Of a stretch of 64,000 nt of DNA, positions 34,290 through 43,786 are shown piece after piece. The position numbers were made by a program, and so were the translations under genes. The stretch lies in NCBI RefSeq assembly GCF_900107635.1, contig NZ_FNRD01000009.1, forward strand, positions 124,001 through 188,000, read 5' to 3'. The notes beneath the pieces were generated by a model. The model was given only the letters and a program-made list of their open reading frames with translations, was not told the origin of the DNA and did not search any database. Source of the stretch: Flavobacterium gillisiae. GTDB lineage: Bacteria > Bacteroidota > Bacteroidia > Flavobacteriales > Flavobacteriaceae. The first letter of the stretch is position 1; every line of letters starts with the position of its first letter.

Positions 34290-34366
34290 TATGCTATTAA
34301 CTAACCAAAAAACTATAAATTATGAAATTTATATCAATACGGAAGGAAACCACCCCTTCCATTTTG
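34258..34366 (-). ncRNA. Candidate small RNA between hppD and the DUF3108 gene
   Basis: On the minus strand a TACCTTTG -7 element (34373-34380) would start a transcript near 34366. The transcript contains a GGAAGG / CCTTCC hairpin (34341-34360) close to its 5' end, an AT-rich middle and a 12-bp terminator stem with a T-run (34258-34289), giving an RNA of about 105 nt. No convincing TTG is at the normal spacing (the nearest CAA on the plus strand is 24 nt away), so promoter support is partial. No ORF fits. It may instead be an hppD trailer. Confidence 0.45.
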
Positions 34367-34488
34367 CGAGTGCAAAGGTACGTAACAAAACTACATTTTT
34401 TATCAAAAAATAAAGTTTAACATATCATTCACAAAATCACTTCTTGTTTGATGGTTATTTTTTCACATAATGTAAAAAAAACAGCTTT

Positions 34489-35649
34489 TTATAGCGTTCC
34501 TCGCAATGCTTGCTCTCTCTCTATAGACTCAAACAACGCCTTGAAATTACCTGCCCCAAAGCCTTTGGCTCCCATTCTTTGAATAATTTCAAAAAATAAA
34601 GTCGGTCTGTCTTGCACTGGTTTTGTGAAAATTTGCAATAAATATCCTTCTTCATCCGCATCGACCATAATAGCGAGTTTTTCTATTTCGTTTAAATCCT
34701 CTTTCATCATTTTCATATGATCTCCCAATCGTTCCGGAATCGCTTGATAATAAGTATGAGGTGGAGCAGACAAAAATTCTACCCCTCTAGCCTTTAACTG
34801 ACTTACCGTTTTAATGATATCGTCAGTAGCAATTGCTATATGTTGTATTCCAGGTCCGCCGTAAAAATCAAGGTATTCCTCGATTTGTGATTTCTTCTTC
34901 CCTTCTGCAGGTTCGTTGATTGGAAATTTAATTCTACCATTTCCATTTGACATTACCTTACTCATCAAAGCTGAATACTCTGTATTGATTTGTTTGTCAT
35001 CAAAAGAAAGGAAATTAACAAATCCCATCACGTCTTCGTAGAACTTAACCCAAGTATTCATTTCATTCCAACCTACATTTCCTACCATGTGATCAATGTA
35101 TTTTAATCCGGTTGGCTCTGGATTGTAATCTGATTTCCATTCTTTATATCCTGGCAAGAAAACACCTTTGTAATTTTTACGTTCCACAAAAATATGAACG
35201 GTTTCTCCGTAGGTATAAATCCCAGAACGTACTACTTCACCATGCTCATCTTTCTCTACGGTAGGCTCCATAAAAGAACGCGCACCACGCTTCATTGTTT
35301 CTTCGTAAGCACTAGTCGCATCTTCTACCCAAAGAGCCGCTACTTTTACTCCGTCTCCATGCTTTCTTAAATGTTCATGTATAGGAGAGTCTTGCGTTAA
35401 GGGCGTAGTAAGAACGATTCGTATCTTATCTTGTTTCAACACATAAGAGGTTCGGTCTCTCACACCAGTTTCTAATCCGGCATACGCCAAAGATTGATAA
35501 CCGAAAGCTGTTTTATAATAATGTGCTGATTGTTTTGCATTTCCTACATAGAACTCTACGTAATCGGTTCCTAATAAAGGAAGGAAATCTTGTGCTCCTT
35601 CAAATATTTTTTCTAGTCCGTATTCTACTGATTTTACTTCTTTTGCCAT
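34489..35649 (-). CDS. hppD: 4-hydroxyphenylpyruvate dioxygenase
   Basis: 386 residues. It converts 4-hydroxyphenylpyruvate to homogentisate, the second step of tyrosine catabolism. It has two VOC modules. The iron ligands are recognisable in the C-terminal half: His in KYIDHMVGNV, His in IQHIAIATDD, and Glu in the FFEIIQRMG segment after LLQIFTKP. GAGNFKALFESIEREQALRGTL is the typical C-terminal helix. Its product is the substrate of the homogentisate dioxygenase encoded just upstream on the same strand, 209 bp away. Symbol follows common use (hpd/hppD). Confidence 0.95.
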   Translation of the reverse strand: MAKEVKSVEYGLEKIFEGAQDFLPLLGTDYVEFYVGNAKQSAHYYKTAFGYQSLAYAGLETGVRDRTSYVLKQDKIRIVLTTPLTQDSPIHEHLRKHGDGVKVAALWVEDATSAYEETMKRGARSFMEPTVEKDEHGEVVRSGIYTYGETVHIFVERKNYKGVFLPGYKEWKSDYNPEPTGLKYIDHMVGNVGWNEMNTWVKFYEDVMGFVNFLSFDDKQINTEYSALMSKVMSNGNGRIKFPINEPAEGKKKSQIEEYLDFYGGPGIQHIAIATDDIIKTVSQLKARGVEFLSAPPHTYYQAIPERLGDHMKMMKEDLNEIEKLAIMVDADEEGYLLQIFTKPVQDRPTLFFEIIQRMGAKGFGAGNFKALFESIEREQALRGTL

Positions 35650-35713
35650 TTTGTTTATGTTTTATGATTCGGTTTTTTATCATTACCGAAAATGTTGTTG
35701 ATTATTCTAAAGC

Positions 35714-35794
35714 CTAGCCCTGATGGAAGCGACATCCTTTATATTTTTTCTTTAAAAATATCAAGATATAGCGCACAGCAGGAAATTGCTTCTA
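35714..35794. repeat. Dispersed element, copy A
   Basis: The left end AGCCCTGATGGAAGCGACAT and the right end AGCGCACAGCAGGAAATTGC match the ends of the larger element at 56991-57132. The centre is a short AT-rich inverted repeat (TATTTTT / AAAAATA). I recall elements of this kind, with conserved ends and variable hairpin centres, between genes in many Flavobacteria, but could not search. Confidence 0.6.
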
Positions 35795-35819
35795 ATTAAA
35801 TTTAAAATCTAGCAAGTGT

Positions 35820-35858
35820 GATTGCTTTGCTTCGTTCCTCGCAACTCCTCGCAATGAC
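35820..35858. repeat. CATTGCGAGGAACGAAGCAATC-type interspersed repeat
   Basis: On the minus strand it reads CATTGCGAGGAG then TTGCGAGGAACGAAGCAA, GCAATC, directly abutting the hmgA stop. Short repeats with this core occur in several bacterial phyla, from memory. It is intergenic with no coding role. Confidence 0.55.
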
Positions 35859-37016
35859 CTACTCAACCCACGATTTGTAATATTCACCATCATCGATTCC
35901 CATTGCTTCTTCTGTCACCATAAGGGTTCTAAAAGTATCAACCATAACCGCTAACTCTTCTGTAGCTGTGTGACCAATGCTTCTTTCCATAGCTCCAGGT
36001 GCCGGGCCGTGAGGAATACCTTTTGGATGCAATGTAATATGACCTTGTTCGATATTATTTCTACTCATAAAATCACCGTCAACATAATACAATACCTCAT
36101 CACTATCGACATTGCTGTGATTGTAAGGAGCAGGAATTGCTTTTGGATGATAATCGTACAACCTTGGTACAAATGAACAGATCACAAAAGTGGATGTTTC
36201 AAATGTCTGGTGTACCGGTGGCGGTTGATGAACGCGTCCTGTTATAGGTTCGAAATTATGAATGCTGAATCCGTACGGAAAATTGTAGCCATCCCAACCC
36301 ACTACGTCAAAAGGGTGCGTTGCATAAATTACCTCATGCATTGTTCCTTCTTTTTTGATTTTGATAAGGAAGTCTCCTTTTTCATCGTGAGTTTCCAATT
36401 CGTTTGGCAAAATAAAATCGCGCTCACAAAATGGAGAATGCTCTAAATGTTGCCCCGATTCGTTTTTATAGCGCTTAGGCGTATAAATAGGCGCGAAAGA
36501 TTCGACATACAACAATCTGTTGTCTTCGGTTTCAAAATCAATTTGATAGATAATCCCTCTAGGAATAATAAGATAATCTCCGTACTCAAACGGAATATTT
36601 CCCATCATGGTGCGTAATTTTCCTTTTCCTTTGTGAATGAAAATCATTTCATCGGCATCGGCATTTTTATAAAAATACTCGCGTAATGATTTCTTTGGTG
36701 CTGCTAACCCAATTGTACAATCTTTATTAACAAGTAGTGCTTTGCGACTGTCCAGAAAATCATCTTCGGCTTTTAGATCAAATCCTTTTAACAATAAAGA
36801 TTTAATGTTTTTACCAATAGCGATTTTAGGCTCGACAGAATACGATTTAATAATTTCTTTTACCTGTGTAGGTCGGTGGACGTGGTACAGCAATGCAGAA
36901 TTTCCATGGAAACCCTCTGTTCCAAAAAGTTGTTCGTAATAAAAACCTCCATCAGGTTTTTCAAATTGTGTGTGTCTTTTTTGAGGGAAAGTCCCCAATT
37001 TATGATATAATGGCAT
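35859..37016 (-). CDS. hmgA: Homogentisate 1,2-dioxygenase
   Basis: 385 residues, a cupin-type iron enzyme that opens the homogentisate ring to maleylacetoacetate. Visible are the N-terminal YHKLGTFPQKRHTQF, the cupin segment EMIFIHKGKGKLRTMMG, and the metal-site region around GRVHQPPPVHQTFE and HPKGIPHGPAPGAMERS. It is somewhat shorter than the mammalian enzyme, as in many bacteria. It is upstream of hppD on the same strand. The next pathway enzyme, fumarylacetoacetase, is not in the window. Confidence 0.93.
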   Translation of the reverse strand: MPLYHKLGTFPQKRHTQFEKPDGGFYYEQLFGTEGFHGNSALLYHVHRPTQVKEIIKSYSVEPKIAIGKNIKSLLLKGFDLKAEDDFLDSRKALLVNKDCTIGLAAPKKSLREYFYKNADADEMIFIHKGKGKLRTMMGNIPFEYGDYLIIPRGIIYQIDFETEDNRLLYVESFAPIYTPKRYKNESGQHLEHSPFCERDFILPNELETHDEKGDFLIKIKKEGTMHEVIYATHPFDVVGWDGYNFPYGFSIHNFEPITGRVHQPPPVHQTFETSTFVICSFVPRLYDYHPKAIPAPYNHSNVDSDEVLYYVDGDFMSRNNIEQGHITLHPKGIPHGPAPGAMERSIGHTATEELAVMVDTFRTLMVTEEAMGIDDGEYYKSWVE

Positions 37017-37299
37017 GATAAATTAAAATTAGAAGATTAGAAAATTAGAAAACGAGATAAACAAACCCCTTTTCTAACTAAAACGATAGTACAGATTTAG
37101 ATAATGACACATTAAGACCATTTTCTCAATTAATAAAATCCAACTAGACAATTTATAAACATTCCCTAATTGACCTCATTATCTAATTGACCTCTTACTC
37201 AGGATTTCTCTTGATGAGGAATTGAAGATAATCTAATAAACCTAGCCATTTTGTTTTCATTATAACAAATATCGGAATTTTTATTGATATGGATTAAAT

Positions 37300-39501
37300 T
37301 TAAAATAAAAATCCAATACTAAACCACGTATATCCTTTTTTGGTTTCTGGAGACCAGGTGTGTTTAATTTCTATTGGGCCGATAATAGTTTCTAAACCAT
37401 AACCTACTGCATAACCCGAATATTTAGGAAGTGACACCCAGCCAACGGACTCAAACATTCTGTCTCCCAAGTTTGCGAAATTTGCAGCAAAATTCAAATG
37501 ATTTTTTTTATAGAACTCATAATCAATAGTTGCTGTCGACTTAATATAACTATTGGCAGCTATACTTAAAAAATCATAACCATAAAAATGCCTGAAATTA
37601 TTGATTTGATTGTAGCCATAACCTCCCAAAACAAAATTAAAAAAAGTAACACTGTCATTTCCAAAAGAAAACCCAGCTTCAGTTTGAACTTTAAGAGTGG
37701 TGTTTTTTAAAATTGTTGTTGCAAATCCAAAATCAGTTTTAGCAATCGAAAACTGGTTAAAAGTATCTGTATAATCAGATGAAACTAAAAAAGATTGTAT
37801 GTCTCCAGAAAAATACCATCCTTTTTTAGGAAAAAACTTATTGTCAAATGAATCATAATTCAGATACCCAAAAAGGCTCAAATAATTACTCTTATCAATT
37901 ATAGGATTACTATTAGCCAATGTTCCTGAATTAATTTTAAGGAACTTATACTCTAATCCTCCTCCAATAAGAAATTTTTGAACAAATAAAGATTGGAAAT
38001 AAACCTGATTTGTCACATCCGAAAAATCGACATTAATTGAATTCACACCCAATGTTTCAAAATCTAAAGTGCTTATTTCTCTGGTTATATTTTTATTAAA
38101 TTGATTAAAATAGGACTTGAATCCAAAACTTAGATTGTAGCCGTTTTCAATATAATATCCAAAATTATAGCGGAAGTTATCTCCAAGTGCAATATCCAAC
38201 GATGCAACATCATTTTTAAACAATGTTTTTTTACGTGTTAAGTTCACTAAGACAGCACTCTTGAACAAGCCGTCATAATGCAAGCCAAATTTTAAATACG
38301 ATTTCGTTTTATTCTCTTTCAGAGTAAGGTTTAAGTCATCATCCTGATGGTTTGGTTCCAGCGTATAATTAATAGCTCTGAAATTTTCTGTCGCATTAAT
38401 ATTATTCATCCCTGCCTCTAACTGCTTATACGTAATTTTAGTACCCGGTTTAAATCGTAATTTACCAATCACATAATCTTTAGTATAATTATCTAACTCG
38501 TCACAATTTATATCTACAATTTGCAAACTATCTGTTGGGACTTCTAATTTGGATTTTTGATGTTTATTTGATTCTCCAACTAATGCTTCTATTTTTTCAT
38601 ACACTGCAAATGTGGCTTCCTCCCCTTTTATAATAATTTCTTTTCCTTTATCAAATGAGATGACCCCGTAATCTTTAATATCCGGTTTGATGTAAATATC
38701 CGTTTTTGAGATGCTTTCCTTCATCTTTTCTATCGAATGAAGATTTGTAATTTGTACCAAAATTTTAGTAGCGTCTTTGAGCGAGTTTCGATCTCTTAAA
38801 TCATCTTGTACGTCTACACCAATGATTATATCTGCACCAAGTTTTCTTACTTCATCGATAGGATAATTATTAGTGACTCCTCCGTCTACCAATAGCTTAC
38901 CATCTATTTCTACTGGAGAAAATAAGGACGGAAATGCGGAACTGGCAATCATGGCCTGCGCCAGACTCCCTTTATTTAACACAACTTCTTTGCCTGTTTC
39001 TATATCAGTAGCAATACATAAAAAAGGAATCGGCAATTTATTAAAATCCCTTACATGTCTTACATGCCTCGTGATTCTACTTAATAAATTAAAATTATAC
39101 ATTCCTTTTGAAAGTGCTTCCGGTATTCCAATTTTAAAATTATTGAATGGCAGCACCAGCGCATACAATTCGTCATTCTTTTTTTCATAAAAGTTTTTGG
39201 AAGACCTTGGAATAAAATCATTTATCAACTCATCAAAATTTGTAGCTTGAAATATCGAATCAATCTGTGAAGCGGTATATCCTGAGGCATAAAGTCCCCC
39301 AACAACTGACCCCATGCTTGTTCCTCCAATATAATCGATTTTCAAACCTGCTTCCTCAAGCACTTTTAAAACCCCTATATGCGCAAAACCTTTGGCACCA
39401 CCACCGCTTAAAACCAAGCCTACTTTTGGTCTGTTCTGCTCTTGTGAAAACAAGGTCAAACAACTCAAGAAAAGAAAAAGTAAAAGGTGCTGTTTTTTCA
39501 T
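37300..39501 (-). CDS. Patatin-like phospholipase fused to POTRA and outer-membrane barrel
   Basis: 733 residues from the ATG at 39501 (another ATG 9 nt upstream). The signal peptide MKKQHLLLFLFLSCLTLFSQ is followed by a patatin domain: oxyanion GGGAKGFAHIG, nucleophile Ser in GGTSMGS and catalytic Asp in DGGVTNNYP. Around residues 330-410 comes a POTRA-like segment (IVDINCDELDNYTKDYVIGKLRFKPGT in outline), then an Omp85-type beta-barrel to the C-terminal SIGFLF. This matches PlpD-like type Vd autotransporters in layout. The lipase may be surface-exposed or stay attached; this is inference. Downstream of uvrC on the same strand. Confidence 0.9.
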   Translation of the reverse strand: MKKQHLLLFLFLSCLTLFSQEQNRPKVGLVLSGGGAKGFAHIGVLKVLEEAGLKIDYIGGTSMGSVVGGLYASGYTASQIDSIFQATNFDELINDFIPRSSKNFYEKKNDELYALVLPFNNFKIGIPEALSKGMYNFNLLSRITRHVRHVRDFNKLPIPFLCIATDIETGKEVVLNKGSLAQAMIASSAFPSLFSPVEIDGKLLVDGGVTNNYPIDEVRKLGADIIIGVDVQDDLRDRNSLKDATKILVQITNLHSIEKMKESISKTDIYIKPDIKDYGVISFDKGKEIIIKGEEATFAVYEKIEALVGESNKHQKSKLEVPTDSLQIVDINCDELDNYTKDYVIGKLRFKPGTKITYKQLEAGMNNINATENFRAINYTLEPNHQDDDLNLTLKENKTKSYLKFGLHYDGLFKSAVLVNLTRKKTLFKNDVASLDIALGDNFRYNFGYYIENGYNLSFGFKSYFNQFNKNITREISTLDFETLGVNSINVDFSDVTNQVYFQSLFVQKFLIGGGLEYKFLKINSGTLANSNPIIDKSNYLSLFGYLNYDSFDNKFFPKKGWYFSGDIQSFLVSSDYTDTFNQFSIAKTDFGFATTILKNTTLKVQTEAGFSFGNDSVTFFNFVLGGYGYNQINNFRHFYGYDFLSIAANSYIKSTATIDYEFYKKNHLNFAANFANLGDRMFESVGWVSLPKYSGYAVGYGLETIIGPIEIKHTWSPETKKGYTWFSIGFLF

Positions 39502-39559
39502 AAAAAGCATGTGGTTTTTAATGGCGTTCTTGTTTGCATAACTAATATTTCACTTAAAA

Positions 39560-41359
39560 TCATTCAGTTACCATCTTGTAAAAGTCGACAATTTTTTTGG
39601 CTTTTGAAGCACCTATAACGTCAGAAATTTCCTTTTCGGTTGCTAATTTTAATCTTTTAACACTTTTAAAATGTTGAATTAACGCTAACATGGTTTTTTC
39701 ACCAATCCCAGGAATCGATTCGATGGAAGAATTTAGCGCTGCTTTACTCCTTTGATCTCTATGATGCGTAATCCCAAATCGATGCGCTTCATTTCGCAAT
39801 TGCTGAATCACTTTCAAAGTTTCTGATTTTTTATCTAAATATAAAGGAACTGAATCCCCAGGATAAAATAGCTCTTCGAGCCTCTTGGCTATACCAATTA
39901 TTGCTATTTTTCCTCGCAATCCTAAATCATCTATACTTTTTAGTGCCGCTGATAGCTGTCCTTTTCCTCCATCAATAATTATCAACTGTGGTAAAGGCTG
40001 ATCTTCATCTAATAGCCTTTTATAACGTCGATACACTACTTCGGTCATTGACGCAAAATCATCCGGCCCTTCAACCGTTTTTATATTAAAATGACGATAA
40101 TCTTTCTTACTAGCTTTACCATCTTTAAAAACGACACAGGCAGCAACTGGATTTGTCCCTTGAATATTAGAATTATCAAAACATTCAATATGCCTTGGTT
40201 CAAATGACAATCGCAGATCTTTTTTCATTTGCGCCATAATTCTATTAGTATGCCTATCAGGATCTACAATTTGCAATTGTTTCAACTGTTCAATTCTATA
40301 AAACTTCGCATTTCGAACAGAAAGATCCAGAATTTGTTTTTTATCCCCTAATTGCGGGACCGTTACTTTTAAATTCTCACCCAAATCAACTGGAAACGGA
40401 ACAATAACTTCTCGAGATAATAATTGAAAACGCTCCCTGAGTTCTATTATTGCCAATTCTAATAGTTCAGCATCCGTTTCCTCCAACTTCTTCTTGATTT
40501 CCATGGTATGAGATCGAATAATCGAGCCGTGTGAAATTTGTAAGAAATTCACATAAGCAGCACTTTCGTCAGAAACAATCGAGAACACGTCAATATTCGT
40601 AATCTTTGGATTTACGATAGTAGAGCGCGATTGATAATTCTCAAGCACTTCGATCTTTTCCTTTATCTTTTGCGCTTCTTCAAAATGCATATCCTGGGCT
40701 AATTCAATCATGACTCTTTTGAAGTCTTTCATGCTTTCTTTGAAATTTCCTTTCAGTATTTCTCGAATGGCATCCACCTGCTTTTGATAATTCTCTAAAG
40801 ATTCATACCCTTCGCAAGGCCCTTTACAATTGCCAATATGATATTCGAGACAAACCTTAAACTTCCCACTTTCTATATTCGATTTACTTAAATCATAATT
40901 ACAGGTTCTCAGTGGATAAAGCTCTTTTATTAGCTCTAAGATTGTATTTACCGTTTTAAAACTAGTGTAAGGACCAAAATATTCCGAACCATCCTTTACC
41001 ATTCTCCTTGTGGCAAAAATTCGAGCAAAAGGTTCTTTTTTTATGCATAACCAAGGATAGCTTTTGTCATCACGTAACAAAACATTATATCGTGGTTGCA
41101 ACGTCTTTATAAGATTGTTTTCTAACAATAGCGCATCCGTTTCTGTAGGCACCACAATATGCTTTATGGTCACAATCTTTTTTACCAAAACATTCGTTTT
41201 GGCAGTATCGTGAATTTTATTGAAATAGGAAGAAACTCTTTTTTTTAAATTCTTGGATTTCCCTACATACAAGATTTTTCCGTCCTTATCATAATATTGA
41301 TATACGCCGGGACCATCAGGCAAGGTTTGTATTTGAAGCGCTAGAGTTGGGTTTTGCAT
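39560..41359 (-). CDS. uvrC: Excinuclease ABC subunit C
   Basis: 599 residues. It makes the dual incisions in nucleotide excision repair together with UvrB. The N-terminal GIY-YIG domain (GPGVYQYYDKDGKILYVGKS) cuts 3', a UVR motif (EEAQKIKEKIEVLE, about 205-240) binds UvrB, the RNase H-like domain (IECFDNSNIQGTNPVAA, about 385-) cuts 5', and HhH motifs (SIPGIGEKTML) close the protein. The zinc-cluster-like Cys residues CNYDLS...CLEYHIGNCKGPC lie near 150-180. The length is normal. A TATCTTTG -7-like element at 41375-41382 lies 15 bp before the start. Confidence 0.97.
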   Translation of the reverse strand: MQNPTLALQIQTLPDGPGVYQYYDKDGKILYVGKSKNLKKRVSSYFNKIHDTAKTNVLVKKIVTIKHIVVPTETDALLLENNLIKTLQPRYNVLLRDDKSYPWLCIKKEPFARIFATRRMVKDGSEYFGPYTSFKTVNTILELIKELYPLRTCNYDLSKSNIESGKFKVCLEYHIGNCKGPCEGYESLENYQKQVDAIREILKGNFKESMKDFKRVMIELAQDMHFEEAQKIKEKIEVLENYQSRSTIVNPKITNIDVFSIVSDESAAYVNFLQISHGSIIRSHTMEIKKKLEETDAELLELAIIELRERFQLLSREVIVPFPVDLGENLKVTVPQLGDKKQILDLSVRNAKFYRIEQLKQLQIVDPDRHTNRIMAQMKKDLRLSFEPRHIECFDNSNIQGTNPVAACVVFKDGKASKKDYRHFNIKTVEGPDDFASMTEVVYRRYKRLLDEDQPLPQLIIIDGGKGQLSAALKSIDDLGLRGKIAIIGIAKRLEELFYPGDSVPLYLDKKSETLKVIQQLRNEAHRFGITHHRDQRSKAALNSSIESIPGIGEKTMLALIQHFKSVKRLKLATEKEISDVIGASKAKKIVDFYKMVTE

Positions 41360-41498
41360 TATAATGTTATTTCACAAAGATACATCTTGATTCAGCGAGA
41401 TGCATATCCATTCTTATTACTTTGGAGTTATTTATCTATTTAAGTCCAAACTTACGAATTACAAATAATAATCTCTAATTTTGGTTTTTTAAAACATC

Positions 41499-42467
41499 AT
41501 GAAAAACATCAAACCCATAGTAATTTTAGGAGAATCCATTTTGCCAGGCGAAAGCAAAACAATTGATATGGAAATTGCTAAACTACATAACACCGCAGAA
41601 CTAAAAATTCCAATAATAGTTAGACGTTCTAAAATCGATGGTCCGGTGGTCCTTTTCTCAGCGGGAATTCATGGTGACGAAATCAATGGAGTTGAGATTG
41701 TACGCCAACTGATCACTAAGAAAATTAACAGACCAAAAAAAGGAACCATCATTTGTATCCCCATAATTAACATGTTTGGTTTTCTTAACAAAAGCAGAAA
41801 ATTTCCTGATGGCAGAGACTTGAATCGCGTTTTTCCAGGAAGCAAAAGTGGTTCTCTTGCCAGCCGTTTCGCATACCATATGCTTACTGAAATTATGCCC
41901 TTAGTTGATTACGCAGTTGATTTTCATGCAGGAGGCGCTAGCAGATTCAATGCTCCTCAAATTCGGCTCGCTCCGAACAATCCGGAATTAAAAACTTTGG
42001 CCGATGTATTTAACGCTCCGTTTACTTTATATTCTAAAAACATTGCAGGTTCTTTCAGAAATTCAAGTCATAAATTGAATGTACAAATGTTGCTTTTTGA
42101 AGGCGGAAAATCCCTTGACATTGACGAGTCTGTTTCAGATGCAGGAGTGCAAGGCGTAAAACGGATCTTAAGACATCTTGATATGTTAGATCCAAAAATC
42201 AGCGTTGAGGAACCAGAATCTGAAACCATTTATATTGAAAAATCGGCTTGGATACGAGCACAATGTTCGGGTATGTTACACGATAATGGGTGTATAGGAC
42301 GTTATGTGCAAAAAGGCACTCTTCTCGCTATCATTACAGATCCTTTTGGAGAGTTTGAACGAAAAGTGAACGCACCTAACGATGGCTATATCATCAATGC
42401 AAACCTTTCTCCTATTGTTTATCAAGGTGATGCCGTCTACCATATTAGCAAGACTTTGAAAACCTAA
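41499..42467 (+). CDS. Succinylglutamate desuccinylase/aspartoacylase family hydrolase
   Basis: 322 residues, zinc-dependent M14-like amidohydrolase fold. Visible are FSAGIHGDEINGVEIV (zinc His and Glu), GRDLNRVFPG, DYAVDFHAGGASR (second zinc His) and LLFEGGKSLD (catalytic Glu region). The C-terminal domain (about 240-320) resembles a biotinyl/lipoyl-like barrel common in this family. It removes an acyl group from an amino-acid derivative; the substrate is unknown. The next gene on the strand is a PLP decarboxylase 56 bp away, suggesting related amino-acid metabolism. Confidence 0.87.
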   Translation: MKNIKPIVILGESILPGESKTIDMEIAKLHNTAELKIPIIVRRSKIDGPVVLFSAGIHGDEINGVEIVRQLITKKINRPKKGTIICIPIINMFGFLNKSRKFPDGRDLNRVFPGSKSGSLASRFAYHMLTEIMPLVDYAVDFHAGGASRFNAPQIRLAPNNPELKTLADVFNAPFTLYSKNIAGSFRNSSHKLNVQMLLFEGGKSLDIDESVSDAGVQGVKRILRHLDMLDPKISVEEPESETIYIEKSAWIRAQCSGMLHDNGCIGRYVQKGTLLAIITDPFGEFERKVNAPNDGYIINANLSPIVYQGDAVYHISKTLKT

Positions 42468-42523
42468 CAATTATCATATTTTTATTCATGTTGCCTCAGT
42501 AGTTTTGAATAAAAATTACAAGC

Positions 42524-43786
42524 ATGCAATTCTGGAAAAAATTATCACAAATAGAAAGACAAGAACGCATTCAAAAAGCGTTAAATGAAAATGTAAATTT
42601 CGCAAAGGATACTTCGTTAGGATATCCAGCATCTAAATTAGACGGAAAAGTATTCTATAGCGATGCTCCTTTCCTGAAAGACGCCCCTACATTACAGACT
42701 TACGTAGCTAACCCAAATCATATCGGCTGTCATACACTTGGCACTTCAGAGAAAGCATTCAAAGGAACCCAAGAAATGGAACGGGAAGTCTTAAATGTTC
42801 TTGCTGTAGACATTTTCAAAGCGCAACCCGATTCTTTTGACGGATATATTGCTCCAGGAGGAACAGAAGCAAACATTCAAGCCATCTGGATTTATCGCAA
42901 TTATTTCATGTACAAACAAAATGCAAAACTTTCTGAAATTGCCATTATCGCCTCAGAAGACACGCATTATTCCATTCCTAAAGCGGCTAACTTATTAATG
43001 CTAGACTGGCTAAACATTCCAGTCGATTTTGACACACGTCTTATCGATGTTTTTGCATTGGAAACTAGCATTATCAATGCGAAAGAAAGAGGAAAAAAAT
43101 ATTTTATTGTAGTTTCAAATATGGGAACCACGATGTTTGGCGCAGTTGACAACCCAGACGACTATACCCAAATCCTAGAAAAACATAAGTTAAAATACAA
43201 ACTGCATATTGATGCTGCTTATGGCGGTTTCGTATATCCATTCAGCAACAAAGACAGCGTCATCAATTTTGACAATCCAAAAATCAGCTCCATTACTATT
43301 GATGCGCATAAAATGCTTCAGGCACCTTATGGCACAGGAGTTTTTATTTGCAAAAAAGGATTAATTGAGAATGTACTGACCAAAGAAGCCGAATATGTCG
43401 AAGGAATGGATCTAACCCTTTGCGGAAGTAGATCTGGAGCCAATGCCGTAGCGGTTTGGATGATTTTATTTACCTATGGTCATTTTGGATGGTGCGAAAA
43501 AATTAGAGTTTTACAAATGAGAACCGAATGGCTGTGTGAAAAACTAGATGAATTACAGGTTTCTTATTTTAGAGAGCCGTTTATGAATATCGTGACTATT
43601 CCTGCCCAATTCATCACAAAAACATTGGAAGAGAAATACGATTTAGTTCCTCAAAAGCATGGCGGTGATAATGAATGGTATAAAATTGTGATTATGGATC
43701 ATGTTGAAGTAGATCATTTGAGTACTTTTATAGCAGATTTAAAAGAGACCATCCATGCAAAAAAAGGAATTACGCTCGAAGTATAA
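42524..43786 (+). CDS. Group II PLP-dependent amino-acid decarboxylase family protein
   Basis: 420 residues with the fold-type I decarboxylase signature: APGGTEANIQAIW (PLP phosphate loop), LHIDAAYGGFVYPF (PLP-binding Asp), and ITIDAHKMLQAPYGTGVF with the Schiff-base Lys. The short N-terminus and GYPASKLDGKVFY distinguish it from classic GadB. Relatives act on glutamate, aspartate, histidine or tyrosine; the substrate cannot be assigned. Its last 32 bases overlap the start of the 5-formyl-THF cyclo-ligase gene. A TAGTTTTG -7-like match is at 42500-42507. Confidence 0.86.
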   Translation: MQFWKKLSQIERQERIQKALNENVNFAKDTSLGYPASKLDGKVFYSDAPFLKDAPTLQTYVANPNHIGCHTLGTSEKAFKGTQEMEREVLNVLAVDIFKAQPDSFDGYIAPGGTEANIQAIWIYRNYFMYKQNAKLSEIAIIASEDTHYSIPKAANLLMLDWLNIPVDFDTRLIDVFALETSIINAKERGKKYFIVVSNMGTTMFGAVDNPDDYTQILEKHKLKYKLHIDAAYGGFVYPFSNKDSVINFDNPKISSITIDAHKMLQAPYGTGVFICKKGLIENVLTKEAEYVEGMDLTLCGSRSGANAVAVWMILFTYGHFGWCEKIRVLQMRTEWLCEKLDELQVSYFREPFMNIVTIPAQFITKTLEEKYDLVPQKHGGDNEWYKIVIMDHVEVDHLSTFIADLKETIHAKKGITLEV

